From contig JAMOQM010000083.1 in assembly GCA_027064005.1 (NCBI GenBank), forward strand, positions 1 to 43,756: DNA of 43,756 nt, given 5' to 3'. The DNA is from Candidatus Cloacimonadota bacterium. GTDB taxonomy: Bacteria > Cloacimonadota > Cloacimonadia > Cloacimonadales > JAMOQM01. The position numbers and the translations under genes were made by a program. Shown here one piece after another: positions 1 to 9,521 of the stretch (positions are counted from its first letter, which is position 1; each line of letters starts with the position of its first letter). A model generated the notes under the pieces. The model made no database searches, was not told the origin of the DNA, and saw only the letters and a program-made list of their open reading frames with translations.

Positions 1-186
1 GCAACAGAGCTAAATCTAATGACACCCCTTTTTGAGTCAACCTATTTTTTTGCCATGCACTCTTTTTTGAGACATTTTAAACCGTAAATTACCATTACAC
101 AATTAGAAAAAATTCTCAATCTTTTTTCTAGAGATTTTTTATTTTCATCAAAACTGAAAATTTTTGCTCAGGATTTAGCATGTTTG
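1..186. other. Gene-free left edge
   Basis: No convincing gene is seen here. A plus-strand frame is open from base 1 to 87 (28 codons, ending in TAA) and could be the tail of an upstream gene, but it has no recognisable motif. On the minus strand two imperfect copies of a short TGWCTCAAAAA-type sequence lie about 40 bp apart. Neither observation supports a named feature. Confidence 0.4.
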
Positions 187-217
187 AAAAAAAAAGAAAA
201 CCCGATTTCTCGGGTTT
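187..217 (-). terminator. Rho-independent terminator of the M3 peptidase gene
   Basis: An 8-bp perfect stem (198-205 with 210-217, loop TTTC) is followed, reading on the minus strand, by a run of T residues (plus-strand A run 187-195). It lies 23 bp after the stop codon of the peptidase gene, where a terminator is expected. Confidence 0.9.
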
Positions 218-240
218 CCAAAAATAGCTGTTTTATTTAA

Positions 241-2286
241 TTATAGTAATCCGTCTCTACGAAGTAAAGCATCGGCATCCGGTTCTTTTCCTCTAAATCT
301 CTTATACAATGTCATGGGATGTTCAGTATTTCCTTTGGCAAGAATATTTCTTCTAAACGATTCGGCAGTTTCTTTATTGAAAATACCATCTTGTTTAAAT
401 TTTTCAAAAGCATCCGCATCTAAAACTTCCGCCCATTTATATGAATAATAACCAGCCGAATACCCACCGGCAAAGATATGGGCGAAAGCTGTCGAAATAA
501 GAGTCCCTTTTACCGGTGGCAAAAGTCTGAGTTTTTTCAAAGTTTCTTTCTCAAATTCTGTAACATCTTCAATTCCTGACGGATCTTGATCGTGCCAAGC
601 CATATCCAACATTCCAAAATTGAGCTGACGAATATTCATAGTAGCTTTATGGAAATTTTCCGCAGCTTTTACTTTCTCTATCAATTCATCAGGAATATTT
701 TCTCCGGTTTTATAATGTTTAGCAAAAAGATGAAGAGCTTCTTTTTCGCTAACCCAATTTTCCATAATTTGAGAAGGTAGTTCTACAAAATCCCAATAGA
801 CATTTGGACTAGCCAAGGAAGTGTAAGTACAGTCTGAAAGTAAACCGTGTAAAGCATGACCAAATTCATGGAAAACCGTCTCAACTTCTCTCATCAACAT
901 TAAAGACGGGGTATCTTCTGTTGACGGAGTAAGATTTCCAACAATCATAATATGAGGGCGTTGAACTTTTCCATCTTGTAAGCCTTGAGATTTAATAGCA
1001 TTCATCCAAGCACCGCCACGTTTAGTTTTACGCGGGAATAAATCGATATAAAGAAGTCCTACAAAATCACCATTATCTTCAGTAACTTCAAATGTTCTAA
1101 CTTCTTTATGATAAGTTGGAATATCGTTCAACTCATTAAATTTTAAGCCATACAATTTATTGGCAACTTTGAAAATACCATCAATTACATTTTCAGATTT
1201 GAAATACGGTCGCAATTCTTCAGCATCAAAGTTATATAACTTTTGACGTAGTTTTTCTGAATAATATGAAGAATCCCATGCTTGTAAATCTTCAAGACCA
1301 TCAAGTTCTTTAGCTAAAGCTTTCAATTCATCAACTTCTTTTACAGCTTTTGGCATTGCAATTTTATAAATTCTTTCCAAGAAATTATGTACAGTTTCCG
1401 GAGTTTCAGCCATACGTTCTTTGATTACATATTCAGCGTGAGTTTTGAAACCTAATAATTGAGCTTTTTTAAATCTCAAGGTCGCAATTTTTTTAAGAAT
1501 TTCCTGATTATTAAATTCTTTCCCATTTCCACGAGAACCGTAAGCTTTGTGAATTTTTTCTCTTAAATCTCTATTATCAGCATATTTTAGAATCGGCATA
1601 ATACTGGTTGGTTGCAAATTAAACATCCAGCCTGATTCTTTACCTTTACTTTTTGCCAAATAAGCTGCAGCCGCTTTTGCATTTTCAGGTAAACCGGCTA
1701 ATTCATTTTCATCTTCAATATATAATTCAAAAGCATTAGTTGCATTAAGCAAATTTTGTGAAAATTGAGGAGATAATATTGATATTTCTTTGCTAATCTT
1801 TTTAAGTTCTTCTTTCTTTTCATCATCGAGAAGAGCACCATTTCTAACAAAGCTTTTATAAGAATTCTCTAAAAGTCTCATCTGTTCTTTATTCAAATCA
1901 AGAGATTCTCTATTATTATAGACAGTTTTCACTCTTTCAAAGAGAGCTTCATCCATAGAAATCATACTACCGTAATCTGATAATTTAGGTGAGAATTTTT
2001 GAGATAAGTCTTTAAATTCATTATCGGATTCAACGCCGTAAAGGTTATAATAAATCGAAGTAACGTAATTTAGAAGCTCGCCGGCAGTTTCCAAAGCAAC
2101 AATTGTATTTTCAAATGTTGGTTCTTCTTTATTTTCTTTAATTGTTTTAATTTCTTCTTTTGCTTGTTCCAAAGCATAATCAAAAGCAGGTTCAAAGTGT
2201 TCTAATTTAAATAAATCAAAAGGTACTGCTTCATATTTTCCAACTCTAGTTCCGTTTAAAAGCGGGTTTGATTTTACATCAACCAT
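241..2286 (-). CDS. dcp: M3 family peptidyl-dipeptidase (Dcp-like zinc oligopeptidase)
   Basis: Zinc metallopeptidase of family M3A, which degrades short cytoplasmic peptides. The full catalytic signature is present: HEFGHALHG at residues 473-481 (zinc ligands H473 and H477, catalytic E474) and the third ligand E502 in the FVELPSQ segment. At 681 aa it is close to Dcp/oligopeptidase A (about 680 aa). The frame could start 27 bp further upstream, but an AAGGAG sits just before the ATG at 2284-2286, so I chose that start. No signal peptide is visible, so it is probably cytosolic. It is a single-gene unit, divergent from the ABC-F gene. Dipeptidyl carboxypeptidase and oligopeptidase A cannot be separated with certainty from sequence alone. 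Confidence 0.93.
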   Translation of the reverse strand: MVDVKSNPLLNGTRVGKYEAVPFDLFKLEHFEPAFDYALEQAKEEIKTIKENKEEPTFENTIVALETAGELLNYVTSIYYNLYGVESDNEFKDLSQKFSPKLSDYGSMISMDEALFERVKTVYNNRESLDLNKEQMRLLENSYKSFVRNGALLDDEKKEELKKISKEISILSPQFSQNLLNATNAFELYIEDENELAGLPENAKAAAAYLAKSKGKESGWMFNLQPTSIMPILKYADNRDLREKIHKAYGSRGNGKEFNNQEILKKIATLRFKKAQLLGFKTHAEYVIKERMAETPETVHNFLERIYKIAMPKAVKEVDELKALAKELDGLEDLQAWDSSYYSEKLRQKLYNFDAEELRPYFKSENVIDGIFKVANKLYGLKFNELNDIPTYHKEVRTFEVTEDNGDFVGLLYIDLFPRKTKRGGAWMNAIKSQGLQDGKVQRPHIMIVGNLTPSTEDTPSLMLMREVETVFHEFGHALHGLLSDCTYTSLASPNVYWDFVELPSQIMENWVSEKEALHLFAKHYKTGENIPDELIEKVKAAENFHKATMNIRQLNFGMLDMAWHDQDPSGIEDVTEFEKETLKKLRLLPPVKGTLISTAFAHIFAGGYSAGYYSYKWAEVLDADAFEKFKQDGIFNKETAESFRRNILAKGNTEHPMTLYKRFRGKEPDADALLRRDGLL

Positions 2287-2511
2287 ATTTGACTCCTTAT
2301 AAGTTTTTTTCATTAAAGTATTTATGTATAAAAATTATCACAGGGCTATTTAGTCAAGAATATAATTATTGTGATTTAGATAACTGTCGAAACTCCTTTT
2401 CCTAAACAATCTTTCTCGTTCAGATTTATCAAAAATTTTTTCTGAATTAAATTTGACATAAACCCTATAGTTTTGAATTTATTCTGTAAATTGTAATTTT
2501 AAGGAGTAAGT

Positions 2512-4401
2512 TTGAGTAAAATTTTAATTTCATGTGAACAAATAGTAAAAAAATTTCCTGATAAAATAGTATCCAAAAACAACACATTTGGAATTCATGA
2601 AAATGATAAAATTGCTTTAATCGGAATAAATGGTTGTGGTAAAACGACTTTATTAAAAATAATTTTTGGAATTGAACCACCCGATTTTGGGAATATTACT
2701 TTTAGAAATGGCATTTCAGTTTCATATTTACCTCAAAACCCTAATCTAAACGAAGAGTTAACAATTAAAGAACAAATTTATGAAATTAACAGTCCTGAAT
2801 TTGAAATACTAAGAAAATGGCATTCAATTTCCGAACAACTTTCTTTAAAATATTCTGAAGAATTAGAAAAAGAATTAGATCAAATAAATAAAGATATGGA
2901 TCGTCTCGATGTTTGGAAATATGAAATTAACATCAACAATTATCTCACAAAATTAGGCATTAAAGATATTCATCAAAAAATTTCAACTCTTTCCGGTGGA
3001 CAGAAAAGAAGAGTTGATCTCGCCAGAGTTTTAGCGAATTCTCCAGATGTCTTAATTCTCGATGAACCAACAAATCATCTTGATATTAATACAATTGAAT
3101 GGTTACAAAATTATCTCGCCGATTACAAAGGCACTTTAATTTTTGTAACACACGACAGATATTTTTTAGATGTAATTTCTAATAAAATTATGGAAATTGA
3201 AGAAGGTGTTTTTCGATTTTATCACGGAAACTATTCTTATTATTTAGAAAAAAAACAAAATGAAGTCATTGATCTTCAAAGAAAAGAAACCCGCCGAAAT
3301 GCTCAATTGCAAAAAGAATTGAAATGGTTGCATCGTGGAGCCAAAGCCAGATCCTCAAAACCCAAAAACCACATTGACCGCGTGAAAGAACTTCTAAGTA
3401 AATCTTATCTTACAGAAAATGCAGAAATGTCAATTTCATTTCAATCACAACGTTTGGGTAAAACTATTTTAGAGTTAAAAAATGTTTCAAAATCTTATTC
3501 AAACAAAGAATTATTTAAACCGTTTTCGCATAATTTCCAAAAATTAGAAAGAATCGGTATTATTGGTGATAACGGTTCAGGAAAAACAACCCTCCTCAAA
3601 ATGATAATTGGTGAAGTAAAACCGACTTCAGGCAGTATCAAAGTAGGACTAAATACACAATTTTCATATTTCCGCCAAAATGTAAATGACTTCAAAGAAA
3701 ATATTAGTGTTGAAGATTACGTTAAGAATAAAGCGGCAAATATTAGAACAGCCGACGGTGTTTTACATTCGGCTTCTGAAATGCTACAGAAATTTCTTTT
3801 CACTCCTAAAATGCAAAGAAACAAAATATCCAGTTTATCCGGTGGTGAACAAAAACGACTTTATCTCCTTTCATCATTAATGTTCGGGGCTAATTTCATG
3901 ATCCTTGATGAACCGACAAATGATTTGGATATTAAGACTTTGGAAGTTTTAGAAGATTATTTGGATGCTTTTAAAGGCTGTCTCTTAATTGTTTCTCATG
4001 ACCGATATTTTTTAGATCGAGTAACAGATTATTTATTTATTTTTGAAGATGGAATTGTTAAAAAATTTGCGGGAAATTACTCAGATTACCTACTTGTTAA
4101 AAAATATGATAAAGAAGAAAAAGAAAAAAAAGTTAAAACTCAAATTAAATCAAAAACCAAAACAAAATTGTCATACAAAGAACAAAGAGAATTGGAAGAT
4201 TTAGAAGCTAAAATGGCATCTTTAGAAAATGAGATTGAAAAATTAAAGAATATGATGGAAACAGAAGCCCAAAATTTATCATACCGAGATTTTCAAAATT
4301 TAGCGGAAGATTTATCTAAAAAAGAAAATGAATTAGAAAACGTTTCCGAGAAGTGGTTAGAATTAGAAGAATTAAAGGAGAGTTTATCTCAAAATAAATA
4401 A
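2512..4401 (+). CDS. uup: ABC-F family ATPase, Uup-like
   Basis: Soluble ATPase with two ABC domains and no membrane segments, of the ABC-F family that acts on ribosomes or, for Uup, on branched nucleic acids. Walker A motifs lie at residues 38-46 (GINGCGKTT) and about 352-360 (GDNGSGKTT). Each has an LSGG signature and an LDEPTN Walker B. The linker carries the Uup-type ELKWLHRGAKARSSK element, and residues ~540-629 form a charged coiled coil like the Uup C-terminal DNA-binding domain. Translation starts at TTG 2512, the only start fitting the AAGGAG at 2501-2506. A TTGACA box at 2453-2458 could be part of its promoter, but no good -10 follows. Length 629 aa is normal for Uup. Assignment to Uup rather than EttA/YheS is based on the linker and C-terminal coil. 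Confidence 0.88.
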   Translation: MSKILISCEQIVKKFPDKIVSKNNTFGIHENDKIALIGINGCGKTTLLKIIFGIEPPDFGNITFRNGISVSYLPQNPNLNEELTIKEQIYEINSPEFEILRKWHSISEQLSLKYSEELEKELDQINKDMDRLDVWKYEININNYLTKLGIKDIHQKISTLSGGQKRRVDLARVLANSPDVLILDEPTNHLDINTIEWLQNYLADYKGTLIFVTHDRYFLDVISNKIMEIEEGVFRFYHGNYSYYLEKKQNEVIDLQRKETRRNAQLQKELKWLHRGAKARSSKPKNHIDRVKELLSKSYLTENAEMSISFQSQRLGKTILELKNVSKSYSNKELFKPFSHNFQKLERIGIIGDNGSGKTTLLKMIIGEVKPTSGSIKVGLNTQFSYFRQNVNDFKENISVEDYVKNKAANIRTADGVLHSASEMLQKFLFTPKMQRNKISSLSGGEQKRLYLLSSLMFGANFMILDEPTNDLDIKTLEVLEDYLDAFKGCLLIVSHDRYFLDRVTDYLFIFEDGIVKKFAGNYSDYLLVKKYDKEEKEKKVKTQIKSKTKTKLSYKEQRELEDLEAKMASLENEIEKLKNMMETEAQNLSYRDFQNLAEDLSKKENELENVSEKWLELEELKESLSQNK

Positions 4402-4430
4402 AAACGCCTGAAAAACAGGCGTTTAAATTT
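4402..4430. terminator. Bidirectional terminator between uup and pilC
   Basis: A 9-bp perfect stem (4402-4410 with 4416-4424, loop of five A) is flanked by A on the left and a T-rich tract on the right. It sits between the stop codons of two convergent genes and can terminate both the ABC-F transcript and the long pilus operon. Confidence 0.92.
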
Positions 4431-4431
4431 T

Positions 4432-5685
4432 TTATTTTAGTCCGGAACGCATAGCCATTCCCAAATAGAAAATCGGGAGATAAGTTACCACGATAACCGT
4501 ACCAACAACTGTTGCCATTATTACAATTAACAAAGGTTCAATTAAGGAAGTTAATCTTTCAATAACTGAATCCACAAGTTTTTCATAAAATTCTGCCGCT
4601 TTCAAAAGCAAAGTATCCATATCACCGGTTTCCTCACCGGTAGCAGTAAGTTGTAATAATATTGAAGGAAACGCACCTGTTTTTTTGAATGCAGACGCAA
4701 CTGAATAACCTTCCTTTATCATTATTCTACTTTTACGGATAGCTCCTTCAATAACCGCATTTTGCACAACATTTTCCGATAGTTCCAAAGTATCCATAAT
4801 TGGAACTCCGGCACCCATCAAAATACTAAATGTTCTGGCAAATTTACTTATTATCGAATTTTTCATCAAGTTTCCCACGACAGGAATTTTAAGAGCTAAA
4901 GTATCAATAACATATTTTCCTCTATCAGTTAAATAGATTATAAACATTGAAAACAGGAAAGAAATTACAACGAAAAAAGTAATAAATACGTGATTTTTCA
5001 CAACATTACTGATATGAATTGCAATTTGTGTTGCTGCAGGTAAATCGGCATGCATTCTGCCATAAACACCGGCAAACATAGGAACTATAAAATAGAAAAG
5101 TCCCCAAACAACAACTGCGAGAAAAACAAGAATAAAGATTGGATAAGCCATTGCCGACCATACTTTTTGTCTTGTATCCTGCACTTTTTCCAAATATTCA
5201 GAAAGTTGATCAAGAATAGTATGAAGAGTTCCGGAAATTTCACCGGCTTTTACCAATGAAATATACAGAGGATTAAAAATCCCCGGATGTTGTTCCATAG
5301 CTTCAGACAGACTAAAGCCTTTCTTGATATCTTCAGTCATTTTTCTCAAAACTTTCTTGAATTTCTTATTTTTTTCAACGCTTTCCAAATCGGATATTGC
5401 TTTTTCGATAGTTAATCCGGCGGCGAACATTGTTGCCAGCTGTCTTGTAAAAAAGACGAGAGTGTTTAAAGAAACTCCAGTTCTTATTTTATAAACAGTA
5501 AAAGCCAGTTTATCAAAAAGTGTCATCTTATTTTTATAAGCACTTTCCGCAGCAGCTTTTACTGAAATTATAGTTCCACCTTCTTTTGAAAGTTTGTCAA
5601 CAGCCAAATCCATTGTATCAGCTTTGACAACACCTTCAACTCTCGCACCTTTTACATCTTTAATTATATATGTAAAGGTAGCCAT
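4432..5685 (-). CDS. pilC: Type IV pilus inner-membrane platform protein PilC
   Basis: Polytopic inner-membrane protein of the GspF/PilC family that couples the PilB and PilT motors to pilin insertion and removal. The 417-aa product shows the duplicated GspF layout: two cytoplasmic helical domains (about residues 75-200 and 275-400), each followed by hydrophobic segments (IFILVFLAVVVWGLFYF, FFVVISFLFSMFIIYL, and a C-terminal LLIVIMATVVGTVIVVTYLPIF). The repeated family motifs are visible: TRQLATMFAAGL in the first half and KFARTFSILMGAGVPI in the second, each with a following GE segment. A GAAGGAT precedes the ATG. It is the last gene of the pilus operon, 24 bp after pilB, and ends at a strong bidirectional terminator. 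Confidence 0.96.
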   Translation of the reverse strand: MATFTYIIKDVKGARVEGVVKADTMDLAVDKLSKEGGTIISVKAAAESAYKNKMTLFDKLAFTVYKIRTGVSLNTLVFFTRQLATMFAAGLTIEKAISDLESVEKNKKFKKVLRKMTEDIKKGFSLSEAMEQHPGIFNPLYISLVKAGEISGTLHTILDQLSEYLEKVQDTRQKVWSAMAYPIFILVFLAVVVWGLFYFIVPMFAGVYGRMHADLPAATQIAIHISNVVKNHVFITFFVVISFLFSMFIIYLTDRGKYVIDTLALKIPVVGNLMKNSIISKFARTFSILMGAGVPIMDTLELSENVVQNAVIEGAIRKSRIMIKEGYSVASAFKKTGAFPSILLQLTATGEETGDMDTLLLKAAEFYEKLVDSVIERLTSLIEPLLIVIMATVVGTVIVVTYLPIFYLGMAMRSGLK

Positions 5686-5709
5686 AATATCATCCTTCGA
5701 ATTTTGTTT

Positions 5710-7416
5710 TTATTCATTTATTGTAAATTTAATTACTTCTTGTATTGATGTAATTCCATCTTTCATTTTTTTGATAGCACTTGCATTCAGAGTTTGCATT
5801 TTATTTCTAAGTGCAGCTTCTCGAATTTTATCTTGATTTGCACCTTCAAATATAAGTTGTCTTATTTCAGGCGTAATTTCAAGCATTTCGAAAATAGCGG
5901 TTCTTCCTGCATAGCCGGTATTTTCACAATGAACACAACCTACACCTTTTTTGAAATCAATGGTTGCAGCTTCTTCTTTAGAGATACCTGCATCACGTAA
6001 TTCCTCATCAGTAGGAGTATAACTTGCCGCACAATGCGGACAAACCTTTCTTACCAATCTTTGAGCCATCACTAAATTCAATGAAGAACCGACTAAATAA
6101 GGAGCAACTCCAATATCAATCATACGCGTAATTGTTGATGGAGCATCATTAGCATGAAGTGTTGAAAATACCAAATGACCGGTTAATGAAAATTTGATAG
6201 CGATATCGGCAGTTTCTTGATCTCGAATTTCACCAATAAGGACAACATCCGGGTCTTGACGAAGCACTGAACGAATTGCAGTACCGAAAGTCAAACCGAT
6301 TTTTTCTTTAACTTCGATTTGCGTTATTCCATCTAATCGATATTCCACAGGATCTTCAACAGTGATAATATTTGTTTCTATATCTTGGATAGTTTTTAAA
6401 GCAGCGTGTAATGAAGTAGATTTACCACTACCGGTTGGACCTGAAACAAGGATAATTCCGTAAGGTCTTTTAATCCAGTGTTTGAACATTTCCAAATTTT
6501 CACCATCTAAACCAAGTGTATTTAATGTAAAACCAAAATCTCCTTTATCAAGAAGTCTCATAACAACTTTTTCGCCGGTAACCGTTGGAGTTATAGAAAC
6601 TCTGACGTCAACAGCTTTTAAAGATGTTCGCAAAGAAATATGACCATCCTGCGGAAGTCTTCTTTCAGCAATATTCAATTTTGACATTACTTTGATAATC
6701 GAAACAATACCGGGGTGCATAGCCAAAGGGGGATTCATTACTTCACGTAAAACTCCGTCAATTCTAAAACGAACTCTGGTTTTATTACTAAGAGGTTCGA
6801 TATGAATATCTGTAGTATTTGATTTAATCGCTTCTGTAATTATTAGATTAACTAATTTTACAACAGGAGCATCAGCTTCTTTTGAACTTCCGATACTAAT
6901 TTCATTTTCATCTTCATCAACAGCAACAAAATCTAGTCCACCGACAGCATCTTCAACCTGCGAAGTAGTTCTGATACTTTTGTAATATCTTTCCAAAGTA
7001 TCAGTTAAAACGGAATCACCAATCAATAAAGTATTAATTCTTTTATTTACTATTTTTTTAAGACTATCAAGGATTTCAATGTTATCGGGATCCGTAATGG
7101 CAACCGTGATAGAATCAGGATTATTGCGAATTGCAATAACCCTGTTTTCTACAGCAAAAGGTTCCGGGATGAGAGCAACAACGCTTTCATCCAAATCCAA
7201 CAATTCTCTTTCATCGACAATATCAATTTCCAACTGCATTTTTAATGCTTCGAGAAGTTGTTGTTCGGTTATATATCCCAATTTCAATAAGGTTTCACCT
7301 ATTTTTAGTCCAAAATTATTTTGTTTGATTAAGGCTTCTTTAACTTGGTCATTGGATGCATATCCGACATGGACAAGAATTTCACCTAATCTCGCGAATT
7401 GAGGATTAAAAGCCAT
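5710..7416 (-). CDS. pilB: Type IV pilus extension ATPase PilB
   Basis: Hexameric AAA-type motor of the GspE/PilB family that powers pilus assembly. The N-terminus (about 1-150) is an MshEN/T2SSE-N domain of the kind that binds c-di-GMP or platform proteins. The catalytic half has Walker A GPTGSGKST (~326-334), an aspartate-box ITVEDPVEYR, Walker B DPDVVLIGEIRD and the His-box TGHLVFSTLHAND. A tetracysteine zinc motif (CPHC at ~458, CVHC-x2-TGY at ~491) distinguishes PilB/GspE from PilT. At 568 aa it is full length. The start ATG overlaps the stop of the upstream lipoprotein gene (TAATG), which suggests translational coupling. Confidence 0.97.
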   Translation of the reverse strand: MAFNPQFARLGEILVHVGYASNDQVKEALIKQNNFGLKIGETLLKLGYITEQQLLEALKMQLEIDIVDERELLDLDESVVALIPEPFAVENRVIAIRNNPDSITVAITDPDNIEILDSLKKIVNKRINTLLIGDSVLTDTLERYYKSIRTTSQVEDAVGGLDFVAVDEDENEISIGSSKEADAPVVKLVNLIITEAIKSNTTDIHIEPLSNKTRVRFRIDGVLREVMNPPLAMHPGIVSIIKVMSKLNIAERRLPQDGHISLRTSLKAVDVRVSITPTVTGEKVVMRLLDKGDFGFTLNTLGLDGENLEMFKHWIKRPYGIILVSGPTGSGKSTSLHAALKTIQDIETNIITVEDPVEYRLDGITQIEVKEKIGLTFGTAIRSVLRQDPDVVLIGEIRDQETADIAIKFSLTGHLVFSTLHANDAPSTITRMIDIGVAPYLVGSSLNLVMAQRLVRKVCPHCAASYTPTDEELRDAGISKEEAATIDFKKGVGCVHCENTGYAGRTAIFEMLEITPEIRQLIFEGANQDKIREAALRNKMQTLNASAIKKMKDGITSIQEVIKFTINE

Positions 7417-9512
7417 TATTTCTTACCACCTTTACTAGATGATGGATAACGAGTGGCTGTAAGTACAACAAACACGCTAACGTTCGGATGTCCTAAAATT
7501 GTAACTGTAACCGTGGCAGTTGTAGGAATGGCTACACCATTTTGAGGTGCAGGGCATTCATATCTATTTATAGAATATGTTTTATATATTAAACCAAGTT
7601 CACCGTCAATAGTGCCTGTAACCTCAGTATAAATATCATTGTCCGGTCCACCTCCCACAAAAGTTCCTTTATCGGAATAGAAAACCAAAGTTGTTCCATT
7701 AATTGGGGTATTTTGACCATCGACCAATTTTACTCTTAAATTACTGGTTAAAGTATCTTCAGGCTGATCCTCAAAGAAATCAATATGGAGAGGAGTAGCT
7801 ATAATTTGTAAGGCAGGATTTTGAATTGGTAAAACAAAATGCTCAGCAACAGTGGATATATCTCCTGTTGATACATGAATATTTACAGTATGATTAGTTA
7901 AAGATCCATGATATCTCAAGGTTGTATAAGCGATACCTGCTGCTGAATCGCCATCAGCATTTTCATTACCTGTATATGCGTCCGGAACAATTTCAACAGC
8001 TTGTTGATCGGCAGGATCATCTGCATCTACAGAAAAGAAAACAACCGTTTCATTTACCGGATTTCCATTTGTATCATAAACATAAGCTGCAACATCCATT
8101 GCCCAGTTTCCGCCGCTTACATCCGTACCTTCGTTAAATCCGGCAGGAACAATAGCAATAACTGAAGGAGCACCCGTTCTGACAACGATTTGATTTTTTA
8201 TAGCAACGATATCATTATGAGGATCATCATCAATTTTTACAGTTGCTTGTAGAGAAGCTGTACCTGCTATTGCACCACTATTAATCGTAATGGTTGCAAC
8301 ACCGTTAGCAGTCATTCCAAAGATACCATTTTCATCAGAATCGCCTGATAAAAAAGTTCCTGCGGGAGCATTCAGTAAATCAAAATAGACTTTTGTTGGA
8401 GTACTTACAAGGTTTCCAAAACTATCATAGAGATAAGTTTCTACTTGGGCAGCTTCCGTTCCACCGGTACCACTTACATCTAAGAAAATTGTCCCTTGTT
8501 CAAAAGCAATTGATTGAACATCTGAAGAACCAACTTGGATTGAAGTTGTTGCGGTAGCAGAGTCAGCTACAGCACTAATAGTAGCAATACCGGCAGTTGC
8601 ACCAGGTGAGAATATTACAGTGCTTTCACCTTCCATTGTAGTAGCTGTCGGAGGAATAGCTCCAAGATTAGTTTCAAATGTAATCGTAGTTCCATCTTTT
8701 ACTTTATTACCATATCTATCAAAAACAGAAGCGGTAATTGTATTTGTAGAATTAATATCCATTGTATAAACTTCCGGTTCCAAAGTCATACCAACTCCGG
8801 TTCCCGCTAAAATATTCATACTGGTAGAATCTGTAGCCGTACCAACAATTGCATAAATCCAGCAAATGTTAGCTTGAGTTCCGGTATTAAAGATTGTACT
8901 TGCTCTACCGTTATGAGTTTCAACTTGACTGTTAACAAAACTACCTATTTCGTTAGAAGCGAATCTAACAATTGTTCCGTCAGAAACAGGTAAATCAAGT
9001 TCATTTTTAACATAAACAGCAACTTCCACGTCTGTTCCTACTTTTGCATGAGCAGGTACATCAAGAGTTAAACCTTCTACCGAAATAACAGGAGTTTTCC
9101 TAACTAAAATATCTATAGTTGTCATTTTATCATCGACTAAAGCACTGACTTTAGCCACAATTGAATCACTAACAAGAGCGTTTGAATTAACCCAAAAATT
9201 GGTTTTAGCAATACCAAAACTATCTGTAATGGCTTCTTGCAACACACTTCCGATTGTTGTACTAAATCTAACTTTTTTATTTGATACCGGGAAAAATGTA
9301 GAGCTGGAATCTTTCTTTACATCAACTGAAATTGTAGCATAAGTATTACCATTATCAGCGTAAATTATATCTTTGTCACTTTCCATGGTAATGTTATAAT
9401 TCGGACTTACTTTCTCCGGTGGTTGGAAAGATCGCTTATCACAACCTGAAACAAGCATTAAACCTGCTATCATAATCAGAATTGCAATAAGTATAATTTT
9501 CTTTGAACTCAT
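7416..9512 (-). CDS. Lipoprotein with tandem Ig-like (invasin/Big-type) domains inside the pilus operon
   Basis: Secreted lipoprotein of 698 aa. Residues 1-24 form a lipoprotein signal peptide ending in the lipobox LVSGC (Cys24), followed by about five or six beta-rich modules of roughly 100 residues. Their repeating elements (DGTTITFETNLGAI, GIATISAVADSAT, GNPVNETVVFFSVDAD) resemble invasin/intimin Big_1-type Ig folds. An ATG lies 6 bp further upstream, but it abuts the AGGAG; the ATG at 9510-9512 has the correct 6-nt spacing and is preferred. The gene lies between pilQ and pilB (TAATG overlap with pilB), so it is co-expressed with the pilus. It could be a surface adhesin, a stalk on the secretin or a pilotin-like partner; the sequence does not decide. 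Residue +2 after the lipidated Cys is Asp, which in E. coli favours inner-membrane retention. Confidence 0.85.
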   Translation of the reverse strand: MSSKKIILIAILIMIAGLMLVSGCDKRSFQPPEKVSPNYNITMESDKDIIYADNGNTYATISVDVKKDSSSTFFPVSNKKVRFSTTIGSVLQEAITDSFGIAKTNFWVNSNALVSDSIVAKVSALVDDKMTTIDILVRKTPVISVEGLTLDVPAHAKVGTDVEVAVYVKNELDLPVSDGTIVRFASNEIGSFVNSQVETHNGRASTIFNTGTQANICWIYAIVGTATDSTSMNILAGTGVGMTLEPEVYTMDINSTNTITASVFDRYGNKVKDGTTITFETNLGAIPPTATTMEGESTVIFSPGATAGIATISAVADSATATTSIQVGSSDVQSIAFEQGTIFLDVSGTGGTEAAQVETYLYDSFGNLVSTPTKVYFDLLNAPAGTFLSGDSDENGIFGMTANGVATITINSGAIAGTASLQATVKIDDDPHNDIVAIKNQIVVRTGAPSVIAIVPAGFNEGTDVSGGNWAMDVAAYVYDTNGNPVNETVVFFSVDADDPADQQAVEIVPDAYTGNENADGDSAAGIAYTTLRYHGSLTNHTVNIHVSTGDISTVAEHFVLPIQNPALQIIATPLHIDFFEDQPEDTLTSNLRVKLVDGQNTPINGTTLVFYSDKGTFVGGGPDNDIYTEVTGTIDGELGLIYKTYSINRYECPAPQNGVAIPTTATVTVTILGHPNVSVFVVLTATRYPSSSKGGKK

Positions 9513-9521
9513 AATCATCTC

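Noticed and set aside
2334-2357. Possible minus-strand promoter for the M3 peptidase (TTGACT, TGTGATAAT)
   Set aside because: The two boxes are only 12 bp apart, too close to work together.
2453-2485. Candidate sigma-70 promoter for the ABC-F gene (TTGACA at 2453)
   Set aside because: The -35 is perfect but no -10 hexamer stands at 16-18 bp; not listed as a feature.
7079-7402. 107-codon plus-strand ORF opposite pilB
   Set aside because: It mirrors the conserved N-terminal domain of PilB and has low-complexity Ser/Leu composition typical of an antisense shadow.
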